Shown piece by piece: positions 35,970-46,771 of a stretch of 64,000 nt of DNA (positions within the stretch are counted from its first letter, which is position 1; every line of letters begins with the position of its first letter). Made by a program: the position numbers and the translations under genes. A model generated the notes under the pieces. That model worked only from the letters and a program-made list of their open reading frames with translations. It had not been told where the DNA came from and made no database searches. Origin of the DNA: Thalassobaculum sp. OXR-137 (GTDB taxonomy: Bacteria; Pseudomonadota; Alphaproteobacteria; Thalassobaculales; Thalassobaculaceae); contig NZ_CP139715.1 in NCBI RefSeq assembly GCF_034377285.1, positions 2,154,001 through 2,218,000 on the forward strand, read 5' to 3'.

Positions 35970-36773
35970 ATGTCCGTCACCGCCCTGTCCGCCCAATCTC
36001 TTTCAGCCGACCGCCGTCGCGGCGCCGTCTCCGAGGAGGAGTGGAAGCTGCGGGTCGACCTCGCCTGCTGCTACCGGCTGGTCGAGCATTTCGACATGGC
36101 CGATCTCGTCTTCAATCACATCACCGCCAAGCTGCCCTACAAGGTCGATGGCAAGGAAGTGTTCCTGATCAACGGGTTCGGGCGGCACTACACCGAGATC
36201 ACCGCCTCCAACCTCTTGCGGGTCGATATCGACGGCACGCCCCTGGACGAGGACGAGTACCCGGTGAACGGCCCCGGCTATGTGATCCATTCGGCCGTAC
36301 ATGGGGCGCGGCCCGACGTGCGCTGCATCATCCACACCCACAGCCGGGCCGGCTGCGCGGTGGCGGCCACCCAGGAGGGCCTGATCCCGCTGGATCAGCA
36401 GTCGCTGCAGTTCCACGATCGGATCGCCTATCACGAGCTCGAGGGCATGGCGACGGACCTGAACGAGCGGGAGAGGCTGGTCGCCGATCTCGGCGACAAG
36501 AACGCGATGATCCTGCGCAATCACGGCCTGCTGACCTGCGGCCGCACGGTGCCCGAGGCGTTCCGGCGAATCTATTACCTGGAGCGGGCCTGCCGGCTGC
36601 AGATGGAGGTGATGGCGTCCGGCATGAAGCCGGCGCGTCCGTCGGCCCATGTTGCCGAGCACACGGCCCGGCAATGGGAGACGGGGGCGGCCAATATTGG
36701 CACGGTCGATCCGATCGAATGGCCGGCCCTGGTCCGGATGATGGAGCGCAAGGACCCCGGCTTCGCCGATTAG
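35970..36773 (+). CDS. Class II aldolase/adducin-family protein
   Basis: This 267-residue protein contains the Zn-binding HTH motif CIIHTHSRAGCAVAA, an AMILRNHGLLTCGRTVPEAF loop with the second His, and NHITAKLP near the N-terminus. The family includes fuculose- and ribulose-phosphate aldolases and the adducin head. Here the substrate is unknown. The ATG follows ATCCGGGAGGCCCGCC. It is convergent with the TfoX-like gene, overlapping by 4 bases. Confidence 0.9.
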   Translation: MSVTALSAQSLSADRRRGAVSEEEWKLRVDLACCYRLVEHFDMADLVFNHITAKLPYKVDGKEVFLINGFGRHYTEITASNLLRVDIDGTPLDEDEYPVNGPGYVIHSAVHGARPDVRCIIHTHSRAGCAVAATQEGLIPLDQQSLQFHDRIAYHELEGMATDLNERERLVADLGDKNAMILRNHGLLTCGRTVPEAFRRIYYLERACRLQMEVMASGMKPARPSAHVAEHTARQWETGAANIGTVDPIEWPALVRMMERKDPGFAD

Positions 36774-37114
36774 CGCTTAGCCGGCAGCGCCCAGACATAG
36801 TCCATCGCGAGGTCCACCCAGTCCCGTAGGGCGTCGGCATCGCAGGCCTCCGCCTCGACGAAGACCAAACCGCGCATGGTCCGGGTGCCGAGTTCCGCCG
36901 GCCGTGCGCCGGGCCGGGACAGCGCCTCTTCGGCACCGTCCGGTCCGACCCGGAACAGGAAGCGGCGCTCTCCGGTCTTCGCCCGGTCGGCGCCGCCCAG
37001 CATGTTGCCGTGATGGAAGAAGCAGGTCGCTCCCATCATCGGCTTTTCGGAAATGCAGGGAATGCCGTCGAGCGCGGCACGGAACCTGCCGTTGAGTTCG
37101 GGATCGACGGCCAT
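36770..37114 (-). CDS. TfoX N-terminal-domain protein
   Basis: This 114-residue protein matches the TfoX/Sxy N-terminal domain: EKPMMGATCFFHHGNMLGGA (the conserved M-F-G-G-xxFxxGN region), RFLFRVGPDGAEEAL and MRGLVFVEAEACDADALRDW. Despite the name, short stand-alone members have no proven role in competence. It is downstream of the GST gene by 3 bases on the same strand. Confidence 0.87.
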   Translation of the reverse strand: MAVDPELNGRFRAALDGIPCISEKPMMGATCFFHHGNMLGGADRAKTGERRFLFRVGPDGAEEALSRPGARPAELGTRTMRGLVFVEAEACDADALRDWVDLAMDYVWALPAKR

Positions 37115-37117
37115 GGA

Positions 37118-37729
37118 TCAGCGCTTCCAGCTCGGCCGGGCGCGCAGGGCCGCTTCCCAGCGCTTCACATTCGGCAGGTCCTCGGGGACCGGATGCTTGA
37201 AGAAGTCGCAGAGGTGCAGGGTCGCCATGCCGGTGATGTCGGCGATGGAGAACCGGTCGTTGCACACATAGGTGCGGCCGTCCGACAGCTCCGCATCCAG
37301 CCACGCCCACCGCTTCGGCATCAGCCGGACCTGGGTCTCGGCATAGGCCGGCACCTGTTCGACCTTGTCGACGAAGAACTTCTCGGTGTGCAGTCCGTAC
37401 TGGGCGATAGGGCCGAGGATCTGCTGCTCCATGCGCCGGCTCCACATCTCCACCTGGGCCGCTTCCACCGGCGTGGCGCCCATCAGCGACGGTTCCGGCT
37501 GGAGCTCCTCGAAATACCGGCAGATGGCCACGCTCTCGGTGATCAGGGTGCCGTCATCCAGTTCCAGCACCGGGATCTCGCCCAGAGAGTTCTTCTTCAG
37601 AAACGCCGGGGTCCGGGTCTCCGCCACCATGATGTCCACCGGCTCGATCGGCACCTCGATCCCCTTTTCCGCCAGGAACACGAGGGTACGCAGCGCGTTC
37701 GGAGCCATCGGATGCGAGTACAGCTTCAT
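37118..37729 (-). CDS. Glutathione S-transferase family protein
   Basis: This 203-residue protein has an N-terminal thioredoxin-like domain (MKLYSHPMAPNALRTLVFLA; GEIPVLELDDGTLITESVAI, with the cis-Pro and the Glu-Ser gamma-glutamyl contact) and a C-terminal helical domain ending RWEAALRARPSWKR. There is no obvious catalytic Cys at position 10. It is cotranscribed with the TfoX-like gene and divergent from the ArsR/SRPBCC pair. Confidence 0.9.
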   Translation of the reverse strand: MKLYSHPMAPNALRTLVFLAEKGIEVPIEPVDIMVAETRTPAFLKKNSLGEIPVLELDDGTLITESVAICRYFEELQPEPSLMGATPVEAAQVEMWSRRMEQQILGPIAQYGLHTEKFFVDKVEQVPAYAETQVRLMPKRWAWLDAELSDGRTYVCNDRFSIADITGMATLHLCDFFKHPVPEDLPNVKRWEAALRARPSWKR

Positions 37730-37760
37730 GGGAAGCCTCCATGAGTAAAGTGAACTGATC

Positions 37761-37808
37761 AGTTGACTATTGTCGATTTCAGGCTATAGTCAACCAATAA
37801 GTTGACTG
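37761..37808 (+). promoter_or_regulatory. Clustered TTGACT/AGTCAA operators of the ArsR gene
   Basis: Three copies of the half-site occur: AGTTGACTAT (37761-37770), ATAGTCAAC (37786-37794) and GTTGACTG (37801-37808). The last two form an inverted repeat TAGTCAAC-N6-GTTGACTG, ending 16 bases before the arsR ATG. The first copy also faces the divergent GST gene. Autoregulation by the ArsR protein is inferred. Confidence 0.6.
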
Positions 37809-37823
37809 TTAAGGGCCGACCCG

Positions 37824-38138
37824 ATGACCCAGCTCGACCAGACCTTCGCCGCGCTCGGCGACGGCACAAGGCGCGCGATCCTCGCCAGACTGACCCAGGG
37901 CGAGGCGGCCCTGTCCGAGATCGCCGAGCCCTTCGAGATGTCGCAGACCGCGGTGTCCAAGCATGTCCGGGTGCTGTCGGAGGCCGGCCTGGTCCGCGTC
38001 AGCAAGCGCGGGCGCACCCGGTACTGCCGCCTGGAGGCGGCGCCCATGAAACAGGCGGCGGAATGGCTGGAGACCTACCAGAAGTTCTGGGAAGGCCAGT
38101 TCGACGCCCTCGCCCGGTACCTGGAGGAGAATCCATGA
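37824..38138 (+). CDS. ArsR-family (SdpR-type) metalloregulator-like repressor
   Basis: This 104-residue protein begins MTQLDQTFAALGDGTRRAIL and continues with the winged helix-turn-helix (EIAEPFEMSQTAVSKHVRVL, SEAGLVRVSKRGRTRYCRLE). The usual metal-binding cysteines are absent, so it is of the metal-independent SdpR type often paired with an SRPBCC gene. The stop overlaps the SRPBCC start (ATGA). Confidence 0.92.
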   Translation: MTQLDQTFAALGDGTRRAILARLTQGEAALSEIAEPFEMSQTAVSKHVRVLSEAGLVRVSKRGRTRYCRLEAAPMKQAAEWLETYQKFWEGQFDALARYLEENP

Positions 38139-38623
38139 ACCTGCCGTTCCTGACATCGCCCCACGGCAGCGACCCCGTGGTCGTGGAGAACACGTTCAAG
38201 GCCCCGCCGGCGCGGGTGTTCCGCGCCTGGACCGATCCGGCGGAGGTGAAGGCCTGGTTCGGCCAGGCGCCGCACAGCATGTCGGCGATCGAGATCGACC
38301 TGCGGGAGGGCGGGGCCTGGAAGTTCTCCATGCCGCCGACCGAGACCTCCCGCGACGCCCTGCGCGGCACCTATGTGACGGTGGAGCCGGACCGCAAGCT
38401 GGTCTTCACCTGGTGCCACGAGCGCGAATTCGCCGACGGCCGGGTCGAGGTCACCCCGGATTCCGAAGTGACGGTGACTTTCGAGCCGGCGGAGCAGGGG
38501 ACCTTCGTGCGCCTGACCCATTCCGGGATCCGCAAGGAGGACGCCCGCAAGGGGGTCGGCTCCGGCTGGGCCGCCAGCTTCGGCTCGATCCAGGCTCTGC
38601 TCGAACAGGAGGAGGCGGCCTAG
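38135..38623 (+). CDS. SRPBCC / AHSA1-domain protein
   Basis: This 162-residue protein has the AHSA1-like fold pattern: VVVENTFKAPPARVFRAWTD, PAEVKAWFGQAP, IEIDLREGGAWKFSM and the C-terminal GSGWAASFGSIQALLEQEEA. Such domains bind hydrophobic ligands in a helix-grip cavity. In bacteria they are typically coupled to an ArsR gene as here. The ligand is unknown. It ends 25 bases before the convergent YqgE gene. Confidence 0.9.
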   Translation: MNLPFLTSPHGSDPVVVENTFKAPPARVFRAWTDPAEVKAWFGQAPHSMSAIEIDLREGGAWKFSMPPTETSRDALRGTYVTVEPDRKLVFTWCHEREFADGRVEVTPDSEVTVTFEPAEQGTFVRLTHSGIRKEDARKGVGSGWAASFGSIQALLEQEEAA

Positions 38624-38648
38624 CTGGGCAACGGCGCTCGCCTGCTTG

Positions 38649-39257
38649 TCAGGCGTGCCCGGCGTCGGTGGACAGCAGGGAGGCGCTGATGCCGAGCTTG
38701 GCCAGTGCCTTCTCCCACTTGTCGTCCAGGTCGCGTCCGAACAGCAGGTCCGGGTCGCTCTCCACCGACAGCCAGGAATTCTCCTGCAGCTCGCCGTCGA
38801 GCTGACCCGGCCCCCAGCCGGCATAGCCGAGCGCCAGGATCGCCTTGTCCGGACCCGAGCCCAGGGCGATGTCGCGCAGCACGTCGATGGTCGCGGTCAT
38901 GGCGAGGCCGTCTTCCAGCGGCATGGTGTCGCCGCCCAGGTAGTCGTCGCTGTGCAGCACGAAGCCGCGCCCGGTTTCCACCGGGCCGCCGAAATGGATG
39001 GTCGGGAACCGGTCGGCCGCCACGGGCTCGCTCTTCAGGTCCAGTTCCTCCAGCAGGTCGGCGAACTTGATCGACCCGACCAAGCGGTTGATCACCAGAC
39101 CCATGGCCCCCTGGTCGTTGTGGACGCACATATAGATCACCGTGCGCGTGAACCGGGGGTCGCGCATGGACGGCATGGCGATCAGAAGCTGACCTGTGAG
39201 GTAGCCCTCGCCGCCGCCCTTACTGCTGTCTGAGTGGCCGAAATCGTCCGGGTCCAT
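38649..39257 (-). CDS. YqgE/AlgH family protein (UPF0301)
   Basis: This 202-residue protein has the family signature GYLTGQLLIAMPSMRDPRFT, then VIYMCVHNDQGAMGLVINR, and GGPVETGRGFVLHSDDY. The ATG at 39257 is chosen because the longer frame upstream has no protein-like content. The molecular function is not established. It is divergent from the DsbD-type gene. Confidence 0.92.
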   Translation of the reverse strand: MDPDDFGHSDSSKGGGEGYLTGQLLIAMPSMRDPRFTRTVIYMCVHNDQGAMGLVINRLVGSIKFADLLEELDLKSEPVAADRFPTIHFGGPVETGRGFVLHSDDYLGGDTMPLEDGLAMTATIDVLRDIALGSGPDKAILALGYAGWGPGQLDGELQENSWLSVESDPDLLFGRDLDDKWEKALAKLGISASLLSTDAGHA

Positions 39258-39370
39258 TCCTATCCTCCACGGCCCGCGCGACCATTGGTCCCGCGGTTGT
39301 GACGTTCCCCGTCGCTGTCTCCTACTATATTGGGGCGCAACAGTGACTTCAAAGTGAGCCGGATAGACCC

Positions 39371-41530
39371 GTGGTGAAAATTCGGATCGGCCAGTTGCAC
39401 ATCGCGCTCGCCCTGGCGGCGGCCCTTCTGGTGTGCCTGTCGGCCCTGCCGGCGGCGGCCAAGCCGGCATCGGACTGGACCCGCACGGAATTCGCCGATC
39501 TGCGGCTGGTCTCGGCGGTCGGCGGGACCCAGGGACGCACGGACGTGCCGCTCGGCCTGGAGTTCCGGCTGGCGGAAGGCTGGAAGGTCTACTGGCGGTC
39601 GGCCGGCGATGCCGGCTATCCGCCGCAGGTGACGTGGGACGGCTCGCAGAACCTGGCCGGCGCCGAGACGCTCTATCCGGTGCCGCACCGCTTCTCCCTC
39701 TTCGGGCTGGAGACCTTCGGCTACAAGGACCAGGTGGTCTATCCGATCACCGCCGGGCTGGCGCGGCCGGGCGAGCCGCTGCGGATCACCGCCCAGGTGA
39801 ACGCCCTGGCCTGCAGCGAGATCTGCGTGCCCCTCGACGCCACCCTGTCCCTCGACCTGCCGGCCGGTCCGGCCGAGCCGACCGCCTATACCCAGTTGCT
39901 GAACCGGTGGACGGCGCAGGTGCCGCGCGACCTGCCCGGGGTGGGCCTGGACGTGGTCGCCGCCCGGGCCAGTGGCGACCCGGCAAGCCCGACCCTGGTG
40001 CTGACGGTCGCCGCCTCCGACCCGATCGGCGCCCTCGACGTGTTCCCGGAAGGGCCGCAGGGACTGTCCTACGGCAAACCGGAGATTACCCTGTCCGACA
40101 GCGGCCGCTCGGCGACCGTCCGGGTGCCGGTGGGCGCGCGGGGCGACGCCCGGCTCGACGGCGCCGACCTGCGGCTGACCCTGGTCGACGGCGCGCGTTT
40201 CGTGGAGCGGCCGGTGACCGTGACCGCCGGTGCCGCGCCGGCGGGCTCGACCGATCTGTGGTTGGTGCTGGGCTTCGCGCTGCTCGGCGGGTTGATCCTC
40301 AACCTGATGCCCTGCGTGCTGCCCGTCCTGTCGCTGAAGCTCGTCTCGGTGCTGGAGTATGGCGGGGCCGAACGCGGGGCGATCCGGCACGGCTTTCTGG
40401 CCTCGGCGGCGGGCATCGTCGCCTCCTTCCTCCTGCTCGCCGGAATTCTGGCCGGACTGAAAACCGCCGGGGTCGCCGTGGGCTGGGGCATCCAGTTCCA
40501 GCAGCCGCTGTTCCTCGCCGCCATGGCGACCATCGTCCTGCTGTTCGCCGCCAACCTGTGGGGCTGGTTCGAGGTCGCGCTGCCGCGCGCCCTGGCCGAT
40601 CTGGGCGGCCGGCTTCCCGCTGAAGGCGGTGCCCGAGGCAGGGGCCTGGTGGGGCACTTCCTGACCGGCGCCTTCGCCGCCCTGCTGGCGACTCCGTGCT
40701 CCGCGCCCTTCCTCGGCACCGCCGTGGGCTTCGCCATGGCGCGGGGCTCGGCGGAGATCGTCGCCGTCTTCGCGGTGATGGGGATCGGCCTTGCCCTGCC
40801 GTATCTGGCGGTGGCGGCCATGCCGTCCATCGCCCGCGCCCTGCCGCGGCCTGGCGGCTGGATGATCGCCTTCAAACGGGTTCTCGCCCTGGCCCTGCTC
40901 GCCACCGGCGTGTGGCTGCTGACCGTGCTGGCGGCGCAGATCGGTCAGACCGGCGCGCTGGTCCTCGGCGCGTTGTTCCTTGCCAGCGCTGTCGTCCTCG
41001 CCCTGCTGCACCGCCGCGGCCGCGGCGGGGCGGGGCTGACCGGCGCGGCGCTGCTGGTGACGGTGCTCGCCGTGGCCGGGCTGATGCCGGCGCCGGAGGG
41101 ACCGGGCTACGTGGCCGAGAGTGCGGGCGGGCAGTCCGTCGTCTGGACCGGCTTCGACCGGGCGGCGATCGACCGCCGGGTGGCCGACGGGGAGGTGGTG
41201 TTCGTCGACGTGAGCGCCGACTGGTGCATCACCTGCAAGGTCAATAAGCGGCTCGTGCTCGAGGTGGAGCCGGTCTCCGCTCTGCTGACCGGCGGCTCGG
41301 TCACGCCGATGCAGGCCGACTGGACCAACCCGGACCCGGCGATCTCCGACTATCTCGCCTCGTTCGGCCGGTACGGCATTCCGTTCAACGCGGTCTACGG
41401 GCCGGGAGCGCCTGACGGCATCGCCCTGCCCGAACTGCTGTCGGCCGAGGCGGTGACCGAGGCGATCGGCACGGCGGCGGGGGCCGACTCAACCGCACGC
41501 TTGGACTCGTCGGCGAACCGCCCTATGTAG
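39371..41530 (+). CDS. DsbD/ScsB-type thiol:disulfide interchange protein
   Basis: This 719-residue protein starts at a GTG and has a signal peptide ending near ALPAAAKP. The periplasmic N-terminal domain carries Cys148 and Cys152 (ACSEICVP). About eight membrane helices contain the relay pair Cys315 (NLMPCVLP) and Cys443 (LATPCSAP). The C-terminal thioredoxin-like domain has Cys619-Ile-Thr-Cys622 (SADWCITCKVNKR). It moves electrons from cytoplasmic thioredoxin to periplasmic proteins. The large N-terminal domain resembles ScsB rather than classical DsbD. A peroxiredoxin gene follows by 61 bases. Confidence 0.92.
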   Translation: MVKIRIGQLHIALALAAALLVCLSALPAAAKPASDWTRTEFADLRLVSAVGGTQGRTDVPLGLEFRLAEGWKVYWRSAGDAGYPPQVTWDGSQNLAGAETLYPVPHRFSLFGLETFGYKDQVVYPITAGLARPGEPLRITAQVNALACSEICVPLDATLSLDLPAGPAEPTAYTQLLNRWTAQVPRDLPGVGLDVVAARASGDPASPTLVLTVAASDPIGALDVFPEGPQGLSYGKPEITLSDSGRSATVRVPVGARGDARLDGADLRLTLVDGARFVERPVTVTAGAAPAGSTDLWLVLGFALLGGLILNLMPCVLPVLSLKLVSVLEYGGAERGAIRHGFLASAAGIVASFLLLAGILAGLKTAGVAVGWGIQFQQPLFLAAMATIVLLFAANLWGWFEVALPRALADLGGRLPAEGGARGRGLVGHFLTGAFAALLATPCSAPFLGTAVGFAMARGSAEIVAVFAVMGIGLALPYLAVAAMPSIARALPRPGGWMIAFKRVLALALLATGVWLLTVLAAQIGQTGALVLGALFLASAVVLALLHRRGRGGAGLTGAALLVTVLAVAGLMPAPEGPGYVAESAGGQSVVWTGFDRAAIDRRVADGEVVFVDVSADWCITCKVNKRLVLEVEPVSALLTGGSVTPMQADWTNPDPAISDYLASFGRYGIPFNAVYGPGAPDGIALPELLSAEAVTEAIGTAAGADSTARLDSSANRPM

Positions 41531-41591
41531 GGAGCGATGATTTCAAAGGGGCCGGGTTCGACCGGCCTCGTTCCTTACAGGGAGAGACGGT

Positions 41592-42074
41592 ATGACCATC
41601 AAGGTTGGTGACAAGCTTCCCGAGGTCGGCCTGCAGCATAAGACGGCCGAGGGTATCGACACGCTGGACAATGCCGCCCTCTTCGCGGGCAAGAAGGTGG
41701 TGCTGTTCGCGGTGCCGGGCGCCTTCACCCCGACCTGCTCGGCCAAGCATGTGCCGAGTTTCGTGCAGAACATCGACGCGCTGAAGGCCAAGGGCGTGGA
41801 CACCGTGGCCTGTGTCTCCGTGAACGACCCGTTCGTCATGGGCGTGTGGGGCAAGGACCAGGCCTCCGACGGAAAGGTCATGATGCTGGCCGACGGCTCC
41901 GCCAAGTTCACCAAGGCGCTCGGCCTCGAGCTCGACCTGACCGAGCGCGGCCTGGGCGTGCGCTCCCAGCGCTACGCCATGGTGGTCGAGGACGGCACGG
42001 TGACCCAGCTCTTCGTCGAGGATGCCGGCGCCTATGAAGTCTCCAGCGCCGAGAACGTGCTGAAGCATCTCTGA
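41592..42074 (+). CDS. Peroxiredoxin, Prx5 type
   Basis: This 160-residue protein has the peroxidatic Cys49 in FAVPGAFTPTCSAKHVPSF, and NDPFVMGVWGKDQ, SDGKVMMLADGSAKFTKALG, as in the Prx5/AhpE-like 1-Cys or atypical 2-Cys group. It reduces hydrogen peroxide and organic peroxides. A good ribosome binding site (ACAGGGAGAGACGGT) precedes the ATG. It is probably cotranscribed with the DsbD-type gene and ends at a strong terminator. Confidence 0.94.
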   Translation: MTIKVGDKLPEVGLQHKTAEGIDTLDNAALFAGKKVVLFAVPGAFTPTCSAKHVPSFVQNIDALKAKGVDTVACVSVNDPFVMGVWGKDQASDGKVMMLADGSAKFTKALGLELDLTERGLGVRSQRYAMVVEDGTVTQLFVEDAGAYEVSSAENVLKHL

Positions 42075-42102
42075 TCCGCGACCTTCCGGATCGCATGACG
42101 CG

Positions 42103-42126
42103 GGGCGGCCTTCGGGCCGCCCTTTT
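42103..42126 (+). terminator. Rho-independent terminator of the peroxiredoxin gene
   Basis: GGGCGGCC-TTCG-GGCCGCCC followed by TTTT, 28 bases after the stop. The UUCG tetraloop makes it very stable. Confidence 0.93.
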
Positions 42127-42221
42127 GCGTTCCGAGGCGGCGCGGGCGGTTTGCGCATTGCCTTCGTAGCCTCGGTCCGGCAGATGTGGACGCTTCTAGT
42201 CACCTGCCTTTCGGAGCTACC

Positions 42222-43379
42222 ATGGATACCGCTTCCCCCCGCGACAACGAGCCCGTCATCGATCAGGAGGAGATCATCGATGGCATCCTCGAGTGGGTCG
42301 AGATGGAGACGCCGACCTACGATGCGGTCCGGCTCAACAAACTGGCCGACAAGATCCAGACCCAGTGGGAAGGCACCGGCTGCTCCGTGGAGCGGGTCCC
42401 GGGCAAGGACGGCTTCGGCGACCACCTGATCGTGCGCACCCCGGACTGGACCGAGGACGCGCCGAGCATCCTGGTGCTGAGCCATATGGACACCGTCCAC
42501 CCGGTCGGCACCAAGGACGACAGCAACAAGATCCGCCGCGAGGGCGACAGCCTCTACGGCCCGGGCATTTACGACATGAAGGCCGGCGCTTATCTGCCGT
42601 ACTACGCCTACCGCCACCTGCGCCGCATGGGGGCGGGCACCGGCATGCCGGTGACCTTCCTGTTCGTCGCCGAGGAGGAGGTCGGCAGCCCGACCAGCCG
42701 TGCGGTGATCGAGGCCGAGGCGAAGAAGGCGAAATACGTGCTGGTTACCGAGCCGGCCCGCGACGGCGGCAAGCTGGTCACCGCCCGTAAGGGCGTGGGC
42801 CGCTTCGCCATGACCATCACCGGCCGCCCGGCCCATTCCGGCGCCAAGCACGAGGACGGTCGCAGCGCGGTGAAGGAGCTCGCCCACCACATCCTGGAGA
42901 TCGAGGGGCTCACCGACTACGCGCGCGGCGTGACCACCAATGTCGGGCTGGTCAGTGCCGGCACCGGCGTCAACGTGGTGCCGCGGGTCGCAACGGCCGA
43001 GATCGACCTGCGGGTGGTCACCGCCGCCGATGGCGAGGAGATCAGCGCCAAGATCCTCGACCGCAAGCCGCGCGATCCCGACGTCACCATCGAGATCACC
43101 GGCGGCATGAACCGGCCGCCGTTCGAGCTGACCGATGCCAACTGGGGTCTGTTCGAGCTGGCCAAGGAGGTCGTGGCCGAGAGCGGCCTGGTGCTGGAGA
43201 GCACCGCCCTGACCGGCGGCGGGTCCGACGGCAACTTCACCGCCGCGCTCGGCGTGCCGACCCTGGACGGCCTGGGCGCCGACGGGGAGGGGGCGCATAC
43301 TCTGCACGAACAGGTCTACATCTCCTCGCTCGTGCCGCGGGCGAAGATGTGGGTCCGGCTGCTGGAAGGGCTGACATGA
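42222..43379 (+). CDS. M20-family metallopeptidase (carboxypeptidase G2-like)
   Basis: This 385-residue zinc peptidase has metal and catalytic residues in family order: His88 and Asp90 (LSHMDTVHP), bridging Asp118 ([10 protein letters not shown]), catalytic Glu151 and Glu152 (VAEEEVGS), Glu177 (VTEPAR) and the C-terminal His in [12 protein letters not shown]. The dimerisation domain starts at [18 protein letters not shown]. Glutamate carboxypeptidase-type or aminoacylase-type activity is likely. The substrate is unknown. The stop overlaps the hisI ATG. Confidence 0.92.
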   Translation: MDTASPRDNEPVIDQEEIIDGILEWVEMETPTYDAVRLNKLADKIQTQWEGTGCSVERVPGKDGFGDHLIVRTPDWTEDAPSILVLSHMDTVHPVGTKDDSNKIRREGDSLYGPGIYDMKAGAYLPYYAYRHLRRMGAGTGMPVTFLFVAEEEVGSPTSRAVIEAEAKKAKYVLVTEPARDGGKLVTARKGVGRFAMTITGRPAHSGAKHEDGRSAVKELAHHILEIEGLTDYARGVTTNVGLVSAGTGVNVVPRVATAEIDLRVVTAADGEEISAKILDRKPRDPDVTIEITGGMNRPPFELTDANWGLFELAKEVVAESGLVLESTALTGGGSDGNFTAALGVPTLDGLGADGEGAHTLHEQVYISSLVPRAKMWVRLLEGLT

Positions 43380-43819
43380 CGGTCGAATTCTCCGAACGCG
43401 GCGACAGCCACGCGATCGAGGAAGGCAGCGCGCTCGCCCCGAAATTCGGGGCGGACGGGCTGATCCCGGCCGTCGCCGCCGATGCGGCGACCGGCACGGT
43501 CCTGATGATGGCCTGGATGGACGCCACCGCTCTGTCCGCCACCATCGAGACCGGCGAGGCGCATTACTACTCGCGCTCCCGGGCCAAGATGTGGCGCAAG
43601 GGCGAGAGCAGCGGCCATGTCCAGCGGGTGAAGGAGATCCGGCTCGACTGCGACCAGGACACGGTGCTGCTGCTGGTCGAGCAGGTCGGCCCGGGCGCCT
43701 GCCACGTGGGCTACGAGAGCTGCTTCTACCGCAAGGTGGTGAAATCCGGCGACGGGGTGGCCCTGGAGGTCACCGGCGACAAGACCTACGACCCGCACGC
43801 GGTCTACGGGGAGCACTGA
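43376..43819 (+). CDS. hisI: Phosphoribosyl-AMP cyclohydrolase
   Basis: This 147-residue single-domain HisI lacks the HisE part. [39 protein letters not shown], and [20 protein letters not shown] are the family blocks. The Zn/Mg site uses Cys and Asp of DCDQD plus Cys of GACH and SCFYR. It catalyses the third step of histidine synthesis. It overlaps the preceding M20 gene by 4 bases (ATGA) and is likely coupled to it, which is an unusual partner. Confidence 0.95.
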   Translation: MTVEFSERGDSHAIEEGSALAPKFGADGLIPAVAADAATGTVLMMAWMDATALSATIETGEAHYYSRSRAKMWRKGESSGHVQRVKEIRLDCDQDTVLLLVEQVGPGACHVGYESCFYRKVVKSGDGVALEVTGDKTYDPHAVYGEH

Positions 43820-43821
43820 GG

Positions 43822-44373
43822 GTGGGCCGCGTCGAGTTGGTGCTGCCGGCGGTGGACCGGCCCGACGCGACCACGCCGACCCCGCTCGGCCGGCTCACCG
43901 TGCCGGGGCGGGCGATCCCGCAGAAAACCGTGTCGGTGGACCCGGACGAGATCGCCCGGCTGCGCGATGCCGCGCGCGACGTGGCGACGCGGGCCCATGC
44001 GCCGTACTCCCGGTTCCGGGTCGGCGCGGCGCTGATCATGGCGGACGATGCGCAGCGCCGGGTGATCGCCGGCGCCAATGTGGAGAATGCCAGCTACGGC
44101 GGAACCATCTGCGCCGAGCGCACGGCCCTGACCCAGGCGGCCTCGCTCGGGTTCCGCAGGCTGGAGCTGCTGGTGGTGAGCTGCGTGGCGACCCTGGACG
44201 CGCCGGTGGCCGACCGGTCGCCCTGCGGCATCTGCCGCCAGGTGATCCACGAGTTCGGGAGCCGCGCGCCGGAGACCCTGGTGATCGTCGATGGCGGCGG
44301 CGAGGGCGCGCTGGGCGACGTGTTCGACCTGGACCGGCTGCTGCCCTACGGGTTCAGCCTGGGGCAGGGATAA
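43822..44373 (+). CDS. cdd: Cytidine deaminase
   Basis: This 183-residue protein starts at a GTG 2 bases after hisI. About 45 extra N-terminal residues precede the standard domain. The core has HAPYSRFRVGAALIM, the Zn/catalytic NASYGGTICAERTALT (Cys and proton-shuttle Glu) and SPCGICRQVIHEF (two Zn Cys). It deaminates cytidine and deoxycytidine in pyrimidine salvage. Together with upp and pyrD the window holds several separate pyrimidine genes. Confidence 0.93.
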   Translation: MGRVELVLPAVDRPDATTPTPLGRLTVPGRAIPQKTVSVDPDEIARLRDAARDVATRAHAPYSRFRVGAALIMADDAQRRVIAGANVENASYGGTICAERTALTQAASLGFRRLELLVVSCVATLDAPVADRSPCGICRQVIHEFGSRAPETLVIVDGGGEGALGDVFDLDRLLPYGFSLGQG

Positions 44374-44751
44374 CCGGACCCCTCTCTCGTCCACCCCTTT
44401 GACCTCGCCCTGAGCAGCCCCCTGTCCCGGATTTAATCCGGCCCTTCGACACGTCGCTCCGCTCCTGCTCAGGGCGAGGTCAAAGGGGAAAAGAATGAGC
44501 CCCAACCGTCACGGTCATCCTGATGCAAACCAGGATCTTCGGCGCACCGGCAGCCGGAGGCGGAGCAGCCTCCGGATCAATCCCGGATTAAATCCGGCCC
44601 TTCGACACGTCGCTCCGCTCCTGCTCAGGGCGAGGTCAAAGGAGGAAAGAACGCGCTCCAACGGTTACCGTCATCCTGATGCAAATCAGGATCTGCGGTG
44701 CACCGGCGGTTGCAGGGCGCTGGCGTCTGTGGCCTGGTCCTGACTTGCGTC
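44374..44751. repeat. Tandem composite repeat (period 156) of REP-like palindromes
   Basis: No gene is present. A composite unit, starting CCGGATTTAATCCGGCCCTT and carrying CACGTCGCTCCGCTCCTGCT, then a CGGTCATCCTGATGCAAA-type palindrome, occurs twice (second copy offset by 156, from about 44582). The two copies are about nine-tenths identical. An inverted fragment of the GACCTCGCCCTGAGCAG unit stands at 44401. IS110 copy 1 begins inside a further palindrome at 44752. Confidence 0.75.
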
Positions 44752-44768
44752 AGCGACTGTGATCTTGG

Positions 44769-46411
<1,643 letters not shown>

Positions 46412-46771
46412 TCAGTTTCTCCCCAGAAACCGAGTAAGTCCGGCACTTTGGCCCAGGAACTGGCGGGGGCCGTGCCGGCCGTCGTCGCCCATTAGCCGCA
46501 CCATCGCGTGCCGGGTCCCGCCGGCCGATCTGTACGGAAGCGGCGACAATATACGATCCGGTTTCATGTTGCAATGCCGAGATGATTTTCTAACTGATTG
46601 AAAAACAACGGAGTTTTCCATATGTTACAGCTTGACCTTCCGCCGTTCCTCGCGTATCACCCGGCCAATTTACCGCTTGGCCGCCTCTCCGTGCCCGCCG
46701 TTTGGGATATACTCCCGCGGCGCGACGGATGACGCCCGCCGCCCGGTAACCGCCTGACCCGGAGACACCGC
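46412..46771. promoter_or_regulatory. carA upstream region with a probable sigma-70 promoter
   Basis: This 360-base gap between divergent yqeY and carA holds no gene. TTGACC (46632-46637), 17 bases, TATCAC (46655-46660) is a reasonable promoter 112 bases before the carA start. A second possible -10 (TATACT, 46708-46713) lacks a good -35. The stretch near 46560-46625 is AT-rich (A-run at 46600). No pyrimidine or arginine operator could be recognised. Confidence 0.45.
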
